From: Arthrobacter sp. StoSoilB22
GTDB taxonomy: Bacteria; Actinomycetota; Actinomycetes; Actinomycetales; Micrococcaceae
Reading direction: 5' to 3'
NCBI RefSeq assembly: GCF_019977315.1
Contig: NZ_AP024652.1
Coordinates: 4,092,001 to 4,156,000, forward strand
Length of the DNA: 64,000 nucleotides
A program made the position numbers and the translations under genes. Below, piece by piece: positions 11,211-18,951 of the stretch (within the stretch, counting starts at the first letter, position 1; every line of letters starts with the position of its first letter). The notes under the pieces were generated by a model. The model worked only from the letters and a program-made list of their open reading frames with translations. It had not been told where the DNA came from and ran no database searches.

Positions 11211-11410
11211 GGGATGTGAGAGAGCAACGCCCAAAAACCGTCGGGAAGTGAGAGAGCATCGGTAGGTGGCGCGCTCACGGCCGCGGCGGCGGTTTTGGGT
11301 AGGAGCGCATCGCGGCCCATCGTGATGTGAAGGTCGCCCAGCGACCGCAACGTCACCTATGGGCCGTGTCTAAGCGACGGCAAAACCGCCGCTGCGGGCG
11401 GCCCGGCCCG
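11211..11410. repeat. GTGAGAGAGC-type dispersed element with nested hairpins (copy B)
   Basis: GGGATGTGAGAGAGC (11211) and GGGAAGTGAGAGAGC (11243) are followed by a nested inverted structure. The outer arms are CGGCGGTTTTG (11287-11297) and CAAAACCGCCG (11391-11401), the middle arms CGGCCCAT and ATGGGCCG, and the core GGTCGC-CCA-GCGACC near 11332-11346. The left part matches copy A at 4241-4456. The block fills the gap between two minus-strand genes and may end transcription of the siderophore operon. It has no coding potential. Confidence 0.65.
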
Positions 11411-11419
11411 CACCAGGGG

Positions 11420-12475
11420 CTAGCCCTCGGCTTTGCCTCGTCGCCAGTAGCCCATGAAGGCAACCTGCTTGCGGTCGATACCCACGTCCCGCACCAAGTA
11501 GCGGCGCATCTCCTTGATCACGAATGCCTCACCGGCGATCCAGGCGTAGAAGGGCAAGGCACCGGCAGGCAGCGTGGGGTTCTTGGTGGCCTCGATGGCT
11601 GCTGCGTCCATGCGTTGCGGGGTTTCCCACAGGATGTCCTGATCCACATTGACGTCCTCGGGCTCGGGACCCGCCGCTGATCCTGCGCCCTTGAGTCCAA
11701 CCCAGCCAGGAACGGGAACGGCCTTGGCAACAGCCTCTTTGAGCAGCTCACCGTGCGGGCGGGAGCGGCCAATGGCAGCCCCACGTGCCAGCCAGGTGAT
11801 CTGGATGTCTGCAGCGGTGGAGATGTCCTGGAAATCAGCAGCCGAGGGTACTTCCAGGAATGCGTGCCCGGTCATGTCCGCAGGCAGGCTCTCCAGAATG
11901 GCGCTGATGGCGGGAACGGCAGTTTCGTCGCCCGCGAGGAGAATGCGCTGCGCCAGGCCCGGCCGCCACTCGATGCCGCCGTAAGCTCCGGCGGTGGTGC
12001 ACTGGGCGGCCCGGTTGTTGGGCCCAATGATGGTGAGGGCATCGCCGGGCTTGGCGGCAGCTGCCCAATTGGCTGCAGGTCCACCATTACCGGCATCGTC
12101 GAAGTGCATCACGAAGTCAACGTCGATTTCCGGGTACACGGCGTCCAGGCGTTCGGAGCGCACGGTGTAGGTGCGCATGCTGCCGCGGACGGCCGGGTCC
12201 ATGGCAAGCCACTCCTGGTACCAGCCGGCCTCCTCCATGGTGAAGGTGGGCAAGGGGATGATCCGGCCAGCGTCGTCGATGGAAGGAATCATCAGCTTCA
12301 CGCGGAGGTCCAGGGTGTCACCGGCCACTCCAAAGTCGCGCAGGCAGTATCCGCCGAAAGTAATCCTGCGGAAGTTGGGGCTGAGCTCCTGCACCGCGGT
12401 CACAGTGACATCGAAGGCGAGGGTCATGGGTTCCACTGCGGCGCTTGCTTTGGCCTGGGTCGGTTGTGCACTCAT
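11420..12475 (-). CDS. Siderophore-interacting protein (FAD-dependent ferric-siderophore reductase)
   Basis: The 351-residue cytoplasmic protein belongs to the SIP family (ViuB-like). An N-terminal FAD-binding barrel (about 20-150, with RTYTVR) is followed by a NAD(P)H-binding SIP domain (about 160-350, with LLAGDETAVPAI and YAWIAGEAFVIKEMRRYL). It releases iron from imported siderophores by reduction. The ATG at 12475 overlaps the stop of the ATPase gene (ATGA), making it the last gene of the uptake operon. A longer upstream frame is out of family and was rejected. Confidence 0.93.
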   Translation of the reverse strand: MSAQPTQAKASAAVEPMTLAFDVTVTAVQELSPNFRRITFGGYCLRDFGVAGDTLDLRVKLMIPSIDDAGRIIPLPTFTMEEAGWYQEWLAMDPAVRGSMRTYTVRSERLDAVYPEIDVDFVMHFDDAGNGGPAANWAAAAKPGDALTIIGPNNRAAQCTTAGAYGGIEWRPGLAQRILLAGDETAVPAISAILESLPADMTGHAFLEVPSAADFQDISTAADIQITWLARGAAIGRSRPHGELLKEAVAKAVPVPGWVGLKGAGSAAGPEPEDVNVDQDILWETPQRMDAAAIEATKNPTLPAGALPFYAWIAGEAFVIKEMRRYLVRDVGIDRKQVAFMGYWRRGKAEG

Positions 12476-13296
12476 GATGCGATCTCCAGTTCGTTGGTTG
12501 AAGCGGTACGTGCGTGGTGGCGTCCGATGGGGACGATCAGCGGTGTGCCTGAAATGGGGTCCGGGACCACCCGGGATTCCAAGCCGAAAACGTTGAACAC
12601 AAGTTCCTCCGTGACCACTGCAGTGGCGGCGCCTTCGGCCACGATGCACCCGCCTTTCATGGCGATGACGTGGTCCGCGTAGCGTGCAGCAAGGTTGAGA
12701 TCGTGCAGCACGATCGCCACGGTGGTGCCGCGGCTGCGGTTGAGGTCGGTGATCAGGTCCAGGACCTCAACCTGGTGCGCCAGGTCCAGGTAGGTGGTGG
12801 GCTCGTCCAGCAGCAGAACGTCGGTTTCCTGGGCCAGGGCCATGGCGATCCACACGCGCTGACGCTGCCCGCCGGAGAGTTCATCGATGTCCCGCTCAGC
12901 AAGCTCCAGCGTGTCCGTGGCGTCCAGCGCACGCTGCACCGCGGCGTCGTCGGACTCGCTCCAACTCCGGAAGAAGCCTTGGTGCGGGTACCGGCCCCGG
13001 CCCACCAGGTCGCGGACGGTAATGCCGTCCGGGGCGGTGGGGTGCTGGGGCAGCAGGCCGAGGGTCCGGGCAAGTTCCTTAGCGGGGCGGCTGTGGATAT
13101 TCTTGCCGTCCAGCGTGACGGCACCACCGGCCGGCTTTAGCAGGCGCGAAAGGCCGCGGAGCAAAGTGGACTTTCCGCAGGCGTTGGCGCCCACGATCAT
13201 GGTCACTTTACCCTCGGGGATTTCGGTGGACAGGCCTTCCACCACTTTGCGCTGCTCGTATTGCAGCGTAAGGTCCTGGGCATTAAGGACGGCCAT
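12472..13296 (-). CDS. Iron-siderophore ABC transporter ATPase (FepC type)
   Basis: The 274-residue ATPase has Walker A GANACGKST, with alanine-cysteine in the usually Gly-rich loop as common in FepC/FhuC, the signature LSGGQRQRVWIAMAL, and Walker B DVLLLDEPTTYLDL. It powers import through the two permeases encoded upstream. The ATG at 13296 lies one base after the preceding permease stop and has a good ribosome site. It couples to the SIP reductase by a 4-base overlap. Confidence 0.95.
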   Translation of the reverse strand: MAVLNAQDLTLQYEQRKVVEGLSTEIPEGKVTMIVGANACGKSTLLRGLSRLLKPAGGAVTLDGKNIHSRPAKELARTLGLLPQHPTAPDGITVRDLVGRGRYPHQGFFRSWSESDDAAVQRALDATDTLELAERDIDELSGGQRQRVWIAMALAQETDVLLLDEPTTYLDLAHQVEVLDLITDLNRSRGTTVAIVLHDLNLAARYADHVIAMKGGCIVAEGAATAVVTEELVFNVFGLESRVVPDPISGTPLIVPIGRHHARTASTNELEIAS

Positions 13297-13297
13297 C

Positions 13298-14380
13298 TCA
13301 GGCCTCCTTTCGGTTCGACGTGACCAGCAGCCACAACAGGAAGGGGGCACCGAGGGCGCCGGTGACGACGCCGACCGGGAGGACGGTCCCGTCAAGGATG
13401 ACGGGTGCAATGTTGGAGGCGAAGAAGTCGGCCAGGAGCACGATCAGCGCACCGGTGAGGGCCGACGCCGGGAGGCTGGGTTTGCGGACGATGCGCCGGG
13501 CGATGGGTCCGGCGAGGAAAGCGACGAAGGCTACCGGACCGGCGGCGGCAGTTGCGACGGCGGCAAGTCCGACGGCGGTCAGGACCAGTCCCAGCCTGGC
13601 TGCGTTGACCTTGATACCGAGTCCCGCGGCGGTGTCATCCCCCAATTCGAGGATGCGCAAAGGCCCCGCGAGGGCAATAACGGCTGGTATCAGGACCAGC
13701 AGGGAGACCAACAGCACGCCTGCACGGTCCCACGTGGCCGAATTGAGGGAACCGTTGAGCCAGATCAGGGCATCCGCTGCGGTGCGGATATCGGCGCGGG
13801 TCATGAGGAAGTTGACCACTGCGTGCAGGGCAGCGGCGATGCCAACGCCCGCCAGGATGAGACGGTTGCCGGCAGCGTTGCCGCGGCTACCTCCGCCTGC
13901 ACCGGAACCTGTTCCGCGGGAAATCATGTAAATAATGGCGGCAACACCCAAGGCACCGCCTAACGCGGCCCCGGAAACCACGGCACCCGAGGCACCAAAT
14001 ATCACGATCGCCGTCACTGCCGCAGCACTGGCACCGTAGCTGATGCCAATGATGTCCGGGCTCGCCAAGGGGTTCCGGAGCATGGTTTGGAACAGTGCAG
14101 CGGCCAGGCCGAAGGCAACGCCGATCATGGTTCCAACGACTGCCCGGGGCAGTTTGTGCTCCATCACGATGAAGCTCGCCCCGGGGATTTTCTCGCCGCC
14201 GGTCAGGTGGTTGATGACGATAGTGAAGAAATCCGGGATGGTCACGGTGTAACTGCCCAGGAGCACGTACACGGCAAACATGGCCAGGACGGCGAAGCCT
14301 AGCCAGAAAGTGGGGCTCAGTGTCCGCCGAAGTTGCACAGAATGAGGCGCCACCTGGGGGACCGTTTTGGTAGTGCTCAC
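13298..14380 (-). CDS. Iron-siderophore ABC transporter permease (FecCD family, second)
   Basis: The 360-residue inner-membrane protein is of the FecCD/BtuC family, with about nine to ten hydrophobic helices and the family motifs RLPRAVVG-like (KLPRAVVGTMIGVAFG), NPLASPDIIG and GLAAVATAAAGPVAFV. It pairs with the permease at 14377-15507 to form the channel. The genes overlap by four bases. Confidence 0.94.
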   Translation of the reverse strand: MSTTKTVPQVAPHSVQLRRTLSPTFWLGFAVLAMFAVYVLLGSYTVTIPDFFTIVINHLTGGEKIPGASFIVMEHKLPRAVVGTMIGVAFGLAAALFQTMLRNPLASPDIIGISYGASAAAVTAIVIFGASGAVVSGAALGGALGVAAIIYMISRGTGSGAGGGSRGNAAGNRLILAGVGIAAALHAVVNFLMTRADIRTAADALIWLNGSLNSATWDRAGVLLVSLLVLIPAVIALAGPLRILELGDDTAAGLGIKVNAARLGLVLTAVGLAAVATAAAGPVAFVAFLAGPIARRIVRKPSLPASALTGALIVLLADFFASNIAPVILDGTVLPVGVVTGALGAPFLLWLLVTSNRKEA

Positions 14381-15507
14381 AGTCCTGCCCCCTTGCCGCG
14401 GCGGATGAGCCAGATGAACACCGGTGCTCCTACCAGGGCCGTCATAATTCCAGCGGGGACCTCGCCCGGAAGGAGGATCACGCGGCCAATAATGTCCGCG
14501 CTAATCAGCAGAATGGGAGCTGAGACCATGGAGAACGGCAGAATCCAGCGGTAGTCGGGGCCGGTTAGGAAACGGACAGCGTGCGGAATGACCAAGCCAA
14601 GGAAGCCAATGGGACCCGCCAACGCGGTGGCCGAGCCACACAGTAGGACGATCCCCAAGCCGGTGATCCCACGGGAGAGGCCGACGTTCTGGCCCAGCCC
14701 GCGGGCAATGTCGTCGCCCAGCGCCAAGCTGTTAAGGACGCGGCCGCCGGCCAGGATGATCACGGCGCCGGTTGCCAGGAACGGGAGTGCGGGCAGAAGC
14801 ACGGACCAGTCGCGGCCGCCGATGCTGCCCACTTGCCAGAAGCGGAAACGGTCAAACGTGTCCTGGCTCGATACCAGGATCACATTCAGCAGGGAGAAAA
14901 GACCGGCGCTGAGGGCAGCGCCCGCAAGCGCGAGTTTGACCGGGGTGGCACCGTCCCGTCCGCGGGAAGCAATGGCGTACACCACGACGGCGGCCGCTGC
15001 GGCCCCAATGAAGGCGAACCAGATGTATCCGGTCAGGGAGCCAACGCCAAAGACGTAAATCCCGATGACCACCGCCAGCGCCGCTCCGGCGTTGAGGCCC
15101 AGGATGCCTGGATCTGCCAACGGGTTGCGGGCCACGCCCTGCATGGCCGCGCCTGCCAGGCCCAGCGCGGCACCGGCCAGGAGACCCAGGACCGTGCGGG
15201 GGATCCGGGCGATGACCACGGCGTGGTTGCCGTCCGCCGCATTGAAGTTAGTGAGGGCTTCCCACACCGTGGAGAGGGGAACTCCGCGTGCGCCGATCGC
15301 CAAGGATGCGGCGGATACTGCTGCGAGTACGACGACGGCCACCAGCAGCCAAGCGGTGCGCGTGAGTGCAGTGCGCTTGTCCGCTGTCCCACGGGTGCCG
15401 GCTCCCCTGCCGGTTTCCGCGGGATCGGGGGTGATGCCTCCCGGGCCGGCCGACACCAAAGTGCCACCGCCCCGCCCCCGGAGTGTCGTCGTCGTACTCA
15501 GTTTCAT
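14377..15507 (-). CDS. Iron-siderophore ABC transporter permease (FecCD family, first)
   Basis: The 376-residue membrane protein has a hydrophilic N-terminal extension of about 45 residues rich in Gly/Thr/Arg, then FecCD helices with RIPRTVLGLLAGAALG, NPLADPGILGLNAGA and GPIGFLGLVIPHAVR. It follows the binding-protein gene after only 5 bases. Ribosome-site position does not exclude a shorter start past the extension, but the frame is continuous and the overlap arrangement fits the operon. Confidence 0.94.
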   Translation of the reverse strand: MKLSTTTTLRGRGGGTLVSAGPGGITPDPAETGRGAGTRGTADKRTALTRTAWLLVAVVVLAAVSAASLAIGARGVPLSTVWEALTNFNAADGNHAVVIARIPRTVLGLLAGAALGLAGAAMQGVARNPLADPGILGLNAGAALAVVIGIYVFGVGSLTGYIWFAFIGAAAAAVVVYAIASRGRDGATPVKLALAGAALSAGLFSLLNVILVSSQDTFDRFRFWQVGSIGGRDWSVLLPALPFLATGAVIILAGGRVLNSLALGDDIARGLGQNVGLSRGITGLGIVLLCGSATALAGPIGFLGLVIPHAVRFLTGPDYRWILPFSMVSAPILLISADIIGRVILLPGEVPAGIMTALVGAPVFIWLIRRGKGAGL

Positions 15508-15512
15508 TGCAG

Positions 15513-16583
15513 TTACTTGCCTGCTGCGTCTGCTGCTTTACCCAGCTGCGGGAGGAACGTGTCCAATGCCCACGGCAGGCTCAGCGGCGATGAAGCGGAG
15601 ATGGAGAGCGTCAAGGTCTGGTCCGAATCAGCAACCAGGGCACCCTTCTTGATGGCAGGGATCTGGCCCAGCAGCGGGTCAGCCTTGATGGCGTCGGCAG
15701 TGGTCGCGTCCGGAACCCAGGTGACGAAAACGTCGGATTCGAGCTCATTGGCCTTTTCAGCAGACCACGGGATGAAGAATTCCGTGTTGCTCTTGGTGTT
15801 CTCAGTAACCACGGGGGCGAGCTTCATGCCGATTTCGGAGAGGAAGCGGGGGCGGTTGTCGATTGCGGTGTATACGTTGGCGCCGTCACCCTTGGCAGGC
15901 TCGAGGTTGCCGTAGATGAAGGTCTTGTCCTTAATCTGCGGGAACTTGGCGACCTTCTCCTTGACGGTGGATTCGGTGTCTTCTACCAGCTTCTTGGCTT
16001 CGGATTCCTTGCCCAGTGCCTTGCCGATCAGGGTGGTGCTTTCCTGCCAAGGCGTGCCGTAGGCGAGCTCGGGCTGGGCCACCACGGGAGCGATTTCGCT
16101 GAGCTTCTTGTAGTCAGCTTCTTCCAGGCCGGAGTAGGCGGCCAGGATGACGTCCGGATTGAGCTTGGCGATCTCGGTGAAGTTGATGCCATCCGCCTCG
16201 GAGAACTGGACCGGGGCCTTGTCGGTGCCAAAGCCGGCGCCGAGCTTCTCCAGTGCTGCGTCCTTCCAAGGGGTGGAGCCCTTGTCGTTATTGCCCCACT
16301 CATTCTTCGGAACACCAACCGGGACAACACCCAAGGCGATCGCGACGTCATCATTGACCCACGAAACGGTGACTACGCGCTTGGGCTGTTCCTTGATGGT
16401 GGTCTCGCCGAAGACGTTTTTGATGGTCACGGGGAAAGCTGAGGATGCTGCCTGCTCAGTTGCCGGAGTGGACGTTGCCGGACCAGTGGAGCAGCCGGTG
16501 AGGGTAAGAGCGACGGCGGCCAGAGCGGCCGTCGCGGTTCCTGCTGTCTTGAGCAGGGCGCGGCGTGGGAGAAGGGAAGCCAC
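15513..16583 (-). CDS. Iron-siderophore ABC transporter substrate-binding lipoprotein
   Basis: The 356-residue protein starts at GTG 16583, preceded by AAGGAG at ideal spacing. The signal MASLLPRRALLKTAGTATAA includes a twin-arginine pair, and the lipobox LTGC places the lipidated cysteine at 31. The mature part is a Fep/FhuD-type periplasmic-binding-fold domain (KRVVTVSWVNDDVAIALG near its start). It captures ferric siderophore at the cell surface for the FecCD permeases. It is the first gene of the five-gene operon, with an IdeR-like box 28 bases upstream. Confidence 0.94.
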   Translation of the reverse strand: MASLLPRRALLKTAGTATAALAAVALTLTGCSTGPATSTPATEQAASSAFPVTIKNVFGETTIKEQPKRVVTVSWVNDDVAIALGVVPVGVPKNEWGNNDKGSTPWKDAALEKLGAGFGTDKAPVQFSEADGINFTEIAKLNPDVILAAYSGLEEADYKKLSEIAPVVAQPELAYGTPWQESTTLIGKALGKESEAKKLVEDTESTVKEKVAKFPQIKDKTFIYGNLEPAKGDGANVYTAIDNRPRFLSEIGMKLAPVVTENTKSNTEFFIPWSAEKANELESDVFVTWVPDATTADAIKADPLLGQIPAIKKGALVADSDQTLTLSISASSPLSLPWALDTFLPQLGKAADAAGK

Positions 16584-16610
16584 GGGACTCCTTAAGTAAG
16601 TGATGCGAAC

Positions 16611-16629
16611 CTAAGTAAGGCTAGCCTAG
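16611..16629 (-). promoter_or_regulatory. IdeR/DtxR-type iron box upstream of siderophore operon
   Basis: CTAAGTAAGGCTAGCCTAG matches the 19-base DtxR/IdeR consensus TTAGGTTAGGCTAACCTAA at 14 positions, including the central AGGCTA core. It lies immediately upstream of the binding-protein gene. Repression in iron-replete cells is expected by analogy with other actinobacteria. Confidence 0.75.
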
Positions 16630-16775
16630 CCTCTGGATAATTACGAAACGTTTGCGTCACGTAATCCGCTCAACTGGTTAAATGCGTCGCAGATCACACC
16701 CTCTCTCACATCCCGCACCCTTCAGCCAGACTGCGGTCGTCAAGTTTTTGAGACAGGTCTCGTTGTTGTTTTTGG

Positions 16776-17696
16776 TTAGGCGGCCAGGGGTTGCTGGGCG
16801 CGGGTTTGGTAGTTGGTGTGGGCTTTGGCTGGTGGTATGCCGCCGGCTCGGCGGTTGGGCCGGCGGCGGTTGTACCAGCCCTCGATGTATTCCATGACAC
16901 CGGTTCGGGCGGCGAGTCGGGAGCCGTAGCGTTGGTGGTGGTAGAACTCGGTTTTGAGGTGGGAGAAGAAGTTCTCCGCGACGGCGTTGTCCCAGCAGAC
17001 CCCGACTTTCCCCATGGACTGCGTCACCGAGTTATCGCCGCACCATTTCTGGAATTCATCCGAGGTGTATTGGGTGCCCCGGTCCGAATGGAACACCACC
17101 GAGGCCCCGGTCAGGTGGCCGTGGTTGCGGGCCATTTGCAGCGCCGCGGTGCACAGGCTCGCGCGCATGTGCCCGGCCATGGACCAGCCGATGACCATGC
17201 CGGAGAAAAGATCGATCACCGTAGCCAGGTAGAGCCAGCCCTCACCCGTGCGCAGGTAGGTGATGTCACCGACCAGGCGGGTTCCGGGCACTGTTGAGGT
17301 GAAGTCCCGCTTGCCCTCTGCATCGAGCATGTGGTTCTCGATGTGGGCTGTTTTGGCCTGCGGATCCTGGACGGTAGTTGCCTTCCAGGCCTGGGTGCGG
17401 ACGGCCCGCAGCCCGTGCTCACGCATGATCGCCCCGACAGTGGGGGCCGAGACCCGCACTCCCTTCTCGTTCAAAAGCAGGGTCAGTTGGTCCCGGCCGG
17501 CACGGCCCTTCTCCTCCTTATACAGCTCGGTAACCGCGGCGGCGAGATCCTGATGCCGTACTGCCCGCGGGGATGGCCCGGCCGGGTTGCGCCATCGGTA
17601 GAACGAGGCCCTGGAAACCTTCAACGCCCGGCATAGCCAGGCCACGGAATGGTTGGCCTTCTCCGCTTCGATGAACTCGTAGAAGCCCTCTACTTT
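16776..17696 (-). CDS. IS3-family transposase OrfB (DDE integrase domain)
   Basis: The frame runs from the slippery CAAAAG site to 16776. Its reading starts KVEGFYEFIEAEKANHSVAW, continuous with the OrfA coiled region. The integrase core shows D in VGDITYLRT, D in VVFHSDRGTQYTS and E in VAENFFSHLKTEFYHH, the complete DDE triad. It is probably made as an OrfAB fusion by -1 frameshifting. A separate GTG start at 17645 would give a shorter OrfB that begins inside the HTH_21-like region. Confidence 0.92.
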   Translation of the reverse strand, partial: KVEGFYEFIEAEKANHSVAWLCRALKVSRASFYRWRNPAGPSPRAVRHQDLAAAVTELYKEEKGRAGRDQLTLLLNEKGVRVSAPTVGAIMREHGLRAVRTQAWKATTVQDPQAKTAHIENHMLDAEGKRDFTSTVPGTRLVGDITYLRTGEGWLYLATVIDLFSGMVIGWSMAGHMRASLCTAALQMARNHGHLTGASVVFHSDRGTQYTSDEFQKWCGDNSVTQSMGKVGVCWDNAVAENFFSHLKTEFYHHQRYGSRLAARTGVMEYIEGWYNRRRPNRRAGGIPPAKAHTNYQTRAQQPLAA

Positions 17697-17992
17697 TGCT
17701 TCGCGGCAAAGAAGGCGCTGACTTTTCCCAAGAACTCGACCTCGGCCTTCAATCTCTCGTTCTCAGCCAAGGCCTTCCGGTGTTCATCCCAGGACACCGG
17801 GCCCGGGTCCACAGGCTCTAGAGCAGGACCGTCCTGATGTTTTCCCCGGTGCCGATGAAGCCAGTTCCCCAACGTGCTCTCCTTCACCCCGAGCTCGTCA
17901 GCGACTTGCTTCACTGAACGATCCGAGGACAACACCAGCTGCACAGCTTCCTCACGGAAAGCCGCATCATATTTTCTTCTAGGACCAGTCAT
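17690..17992 (-). CDS. IS3-family transposase OrfA (helix-turn-helix)
   Basis: The 100-residue protein has the OrfA helix-turn-helix (KYDAAFREEAVQLVLSSDRS then VKQVADELGVKESTLGNWLH) and a leucine-zipper-like tail (ENERLKAEVEFLGKVSAFFA). It ends at TAG just after CAA-AAG. Shifting back one base there enters OrfB, the usual programmed -1 event of IS3 elements. It binds the IS ends and regulates transposition. Confidence 0.92.
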   Translation of the reverse strand: MTGPRRKYDAAFREEAVQLVLSSDRSVKQVADELGVKESTLGNWLHRHRGKHQDGPALEPVDPGPVSWDEHRKALAENERLKAEVEFLGKVSAFFAAKQK

Positions 17993-18126
17993 TCTGAAGT
18001 CGATCTCCCATCAACCTGTCTCAGAAAACCATACGGCCGCAGACCCTCTCGCAGTGGACACCTGGCAGAAGGTTTGAAAGTATTGGCGGCAGCGGACTAC
18101 CGCTTCTTATGGAATCGATCGAGGGG

Positions 18127-18222
18127 ATGAGCGTGCGCACTGTTTCAGTTGCTGCAGCCACGGTTGGCGAGGTGGCCGCTTTGGCCTGCTTGGCACTCCC
18201 CCGCACGTCGGTATCTTCCTAG
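18127..18222 (+). CDS. Possible 31-residue small protein or leader peptide
   Basis: A short frame begins MSVRTVSVAAATVGEVAALA and ends at TAG 18222. GAGGGG lies directly before the ATG, which is too close, but it sits six bases before the in-frame GTG at 18133, so that start may be the real one. A hairpin with a T-run follows at 18231-18257, before the FBP-domain gene. The arrangement suggests a leader or an independent small gene. It has no recognised family and could be chance or a remnant cut by the IS. Confidence 0.3.
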   Translation: MSVRTVSVAAATVGEVAALACLALPRTSVSS

Positions 18223-18230
18223 GCTCTCAG

Positions 18231-18257
18231 CCGGGCACCCGTTTTCCGGGTCTTTTT
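18231..18257 (+). terminator. Rho-independent terminator-like hairpin
   Basis: ACCCG-TTTTC-CGGGT followed by CTTTTT forms a short stem with a T-run on the plus strand, nine bases after a small open frame. It could end the small transcript or attenuate the FBP-domain gene beginning at 18358. Confidence 0.55.
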
Positions 18258-18357
18258 GCTGCGCCCGCTCTCTCAGATGACCGACGACCCCTGCCATTTC
18301 CCGCGCGCCCACTAAGGCACGCGGACGTCGACCATTTCCGAAAGAAGAAGCTTTGCC

Positions 18358-18852
18358 ATGCAGAAAATTACCGCCCAACAAATCCGTTCGTCGTTCATCA
18401 ATGCCAGCCGCTCAGAGGCTGCCAAGCTGAATCTCCCCCGGAACTTCGAAACCCTCGACTGGGACAACCTGGAGTTCCTGGGTTGGCGCGACGAGAAAAT
18501 GCCCCAACGCGGATACCTTGTGCTCCCGCACCGGGGCAAGCTCACCGGGATCATGCTCCGCGCTCCTGAAGGCGGATCCGGAAAAAGGCGTGTAGTCCTC
18601 TGCGAACTGTGCCGGGACGTATTTTCGAAGGATGACGTTTATCTGTGGGTGGCCAAAAAAGCCGGACAATCCGGTAAGGACGGGAACACGGTGGGGACAC
18701 TGATCTGCGCTGAGTTCGGTTGTAGCGCCAACGTGCGCAAGGAACCGCCCGTCAATGAGATCAACCCGGACCCTGCCGCCGTCGTCGTTCGACAAATCGC
18801 GGGACTGGAGTCCAGAACCGAACAGTTCCTTGACCGCGTCCGCGCGAAGTAG
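18358..18852 (+). CDS. FBP-domain (EF-G-binding, treble-clef zinc finger) protein
   Basis: The 164-residue protein resembles FBP_C-type proteins that bind elongation factor G on the ribosome; FusB, which gives fusidic-acid tolerance, is the best-studied relative. The treble-clef cysteines are visible as CELC (about 81-84) and CAEFGC (about 118-123). N-terminal residues 1-70 include LDWDNLEFLGWRD, common in actinobacterial members. It is convergent with jetC, separated by a palindrome. Its role in the host is unknown, and resistance should not be assumed. Confidence 0.8.
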   Translation: MQKITAQQIRSSFINASRSEAAKLNLPRNFETLDWDNLEFLGWRDEKMPQRGYLVLPHRGKLTGIMLRAPEGGSGKRRVVLCELCRDVFSKDDVYLWVAKKAGQSGKDGNTVGTLICAEFGCSANVRKEPPVNEINPDPAAVVVRQIAGLESRTEQFLDRVRAK

Positions 18853-18865
18853 CCGCGAATCATTC

Positions 18866-18931
18866 CCCAAGTAGGTAGCAGCAGGTGCCGTTTTGAGGCG
18901 TCAAAACGGCCTTAACTGCTATCTACTTGGG
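18866..18931. repeat. Large palindrome between convergent genes
   Basis: Outer arms CCCAAGTAGGTAGCAG (18866-18881) and CTGCTATCTACTTGGG (18916-18931) pair with one mismatch. Inside, CCGTTTTGA (18888-18896) and TCAAAACGG (18901-18909) pair perfectly. It lies between the stops of the FBP gene and jetC and may act as a bidirectional terminator. It has the look of a dispersed palindromic element, although I see only this copy. Confidence 0.75.
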
Positions 18932-18951
18932 TGCGCCGGGGAGAGCTGACG

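Larger units (their letters stand above)
16749..18023 (-). mobile_element. IS3-family insertion sequence, intact-looking
   Basis: The 1275-base element is bounded by terminal inverted repeats TGAGACAGGT (16749-16758) and ACCTGTCTCA (18014-18023), ending in the TG...CA typical of IS3. It encodes overlapping orfA and orfB with a -1 slippery site. Flanking bases TTT and GAA do not match, so no 3-4 base target duplication is visible. It sits between the siderophore operon promoter and the FBP-domain gene. All catalytic residues are present, so it may still be active. Confidence 0.9.

Noticed and set aside
18358..18852. Fusidic-acid resistance gene
   Set aside because: The FBP-type zinc finger is common in actinobacteria; resistance is not implied by this domain alone.
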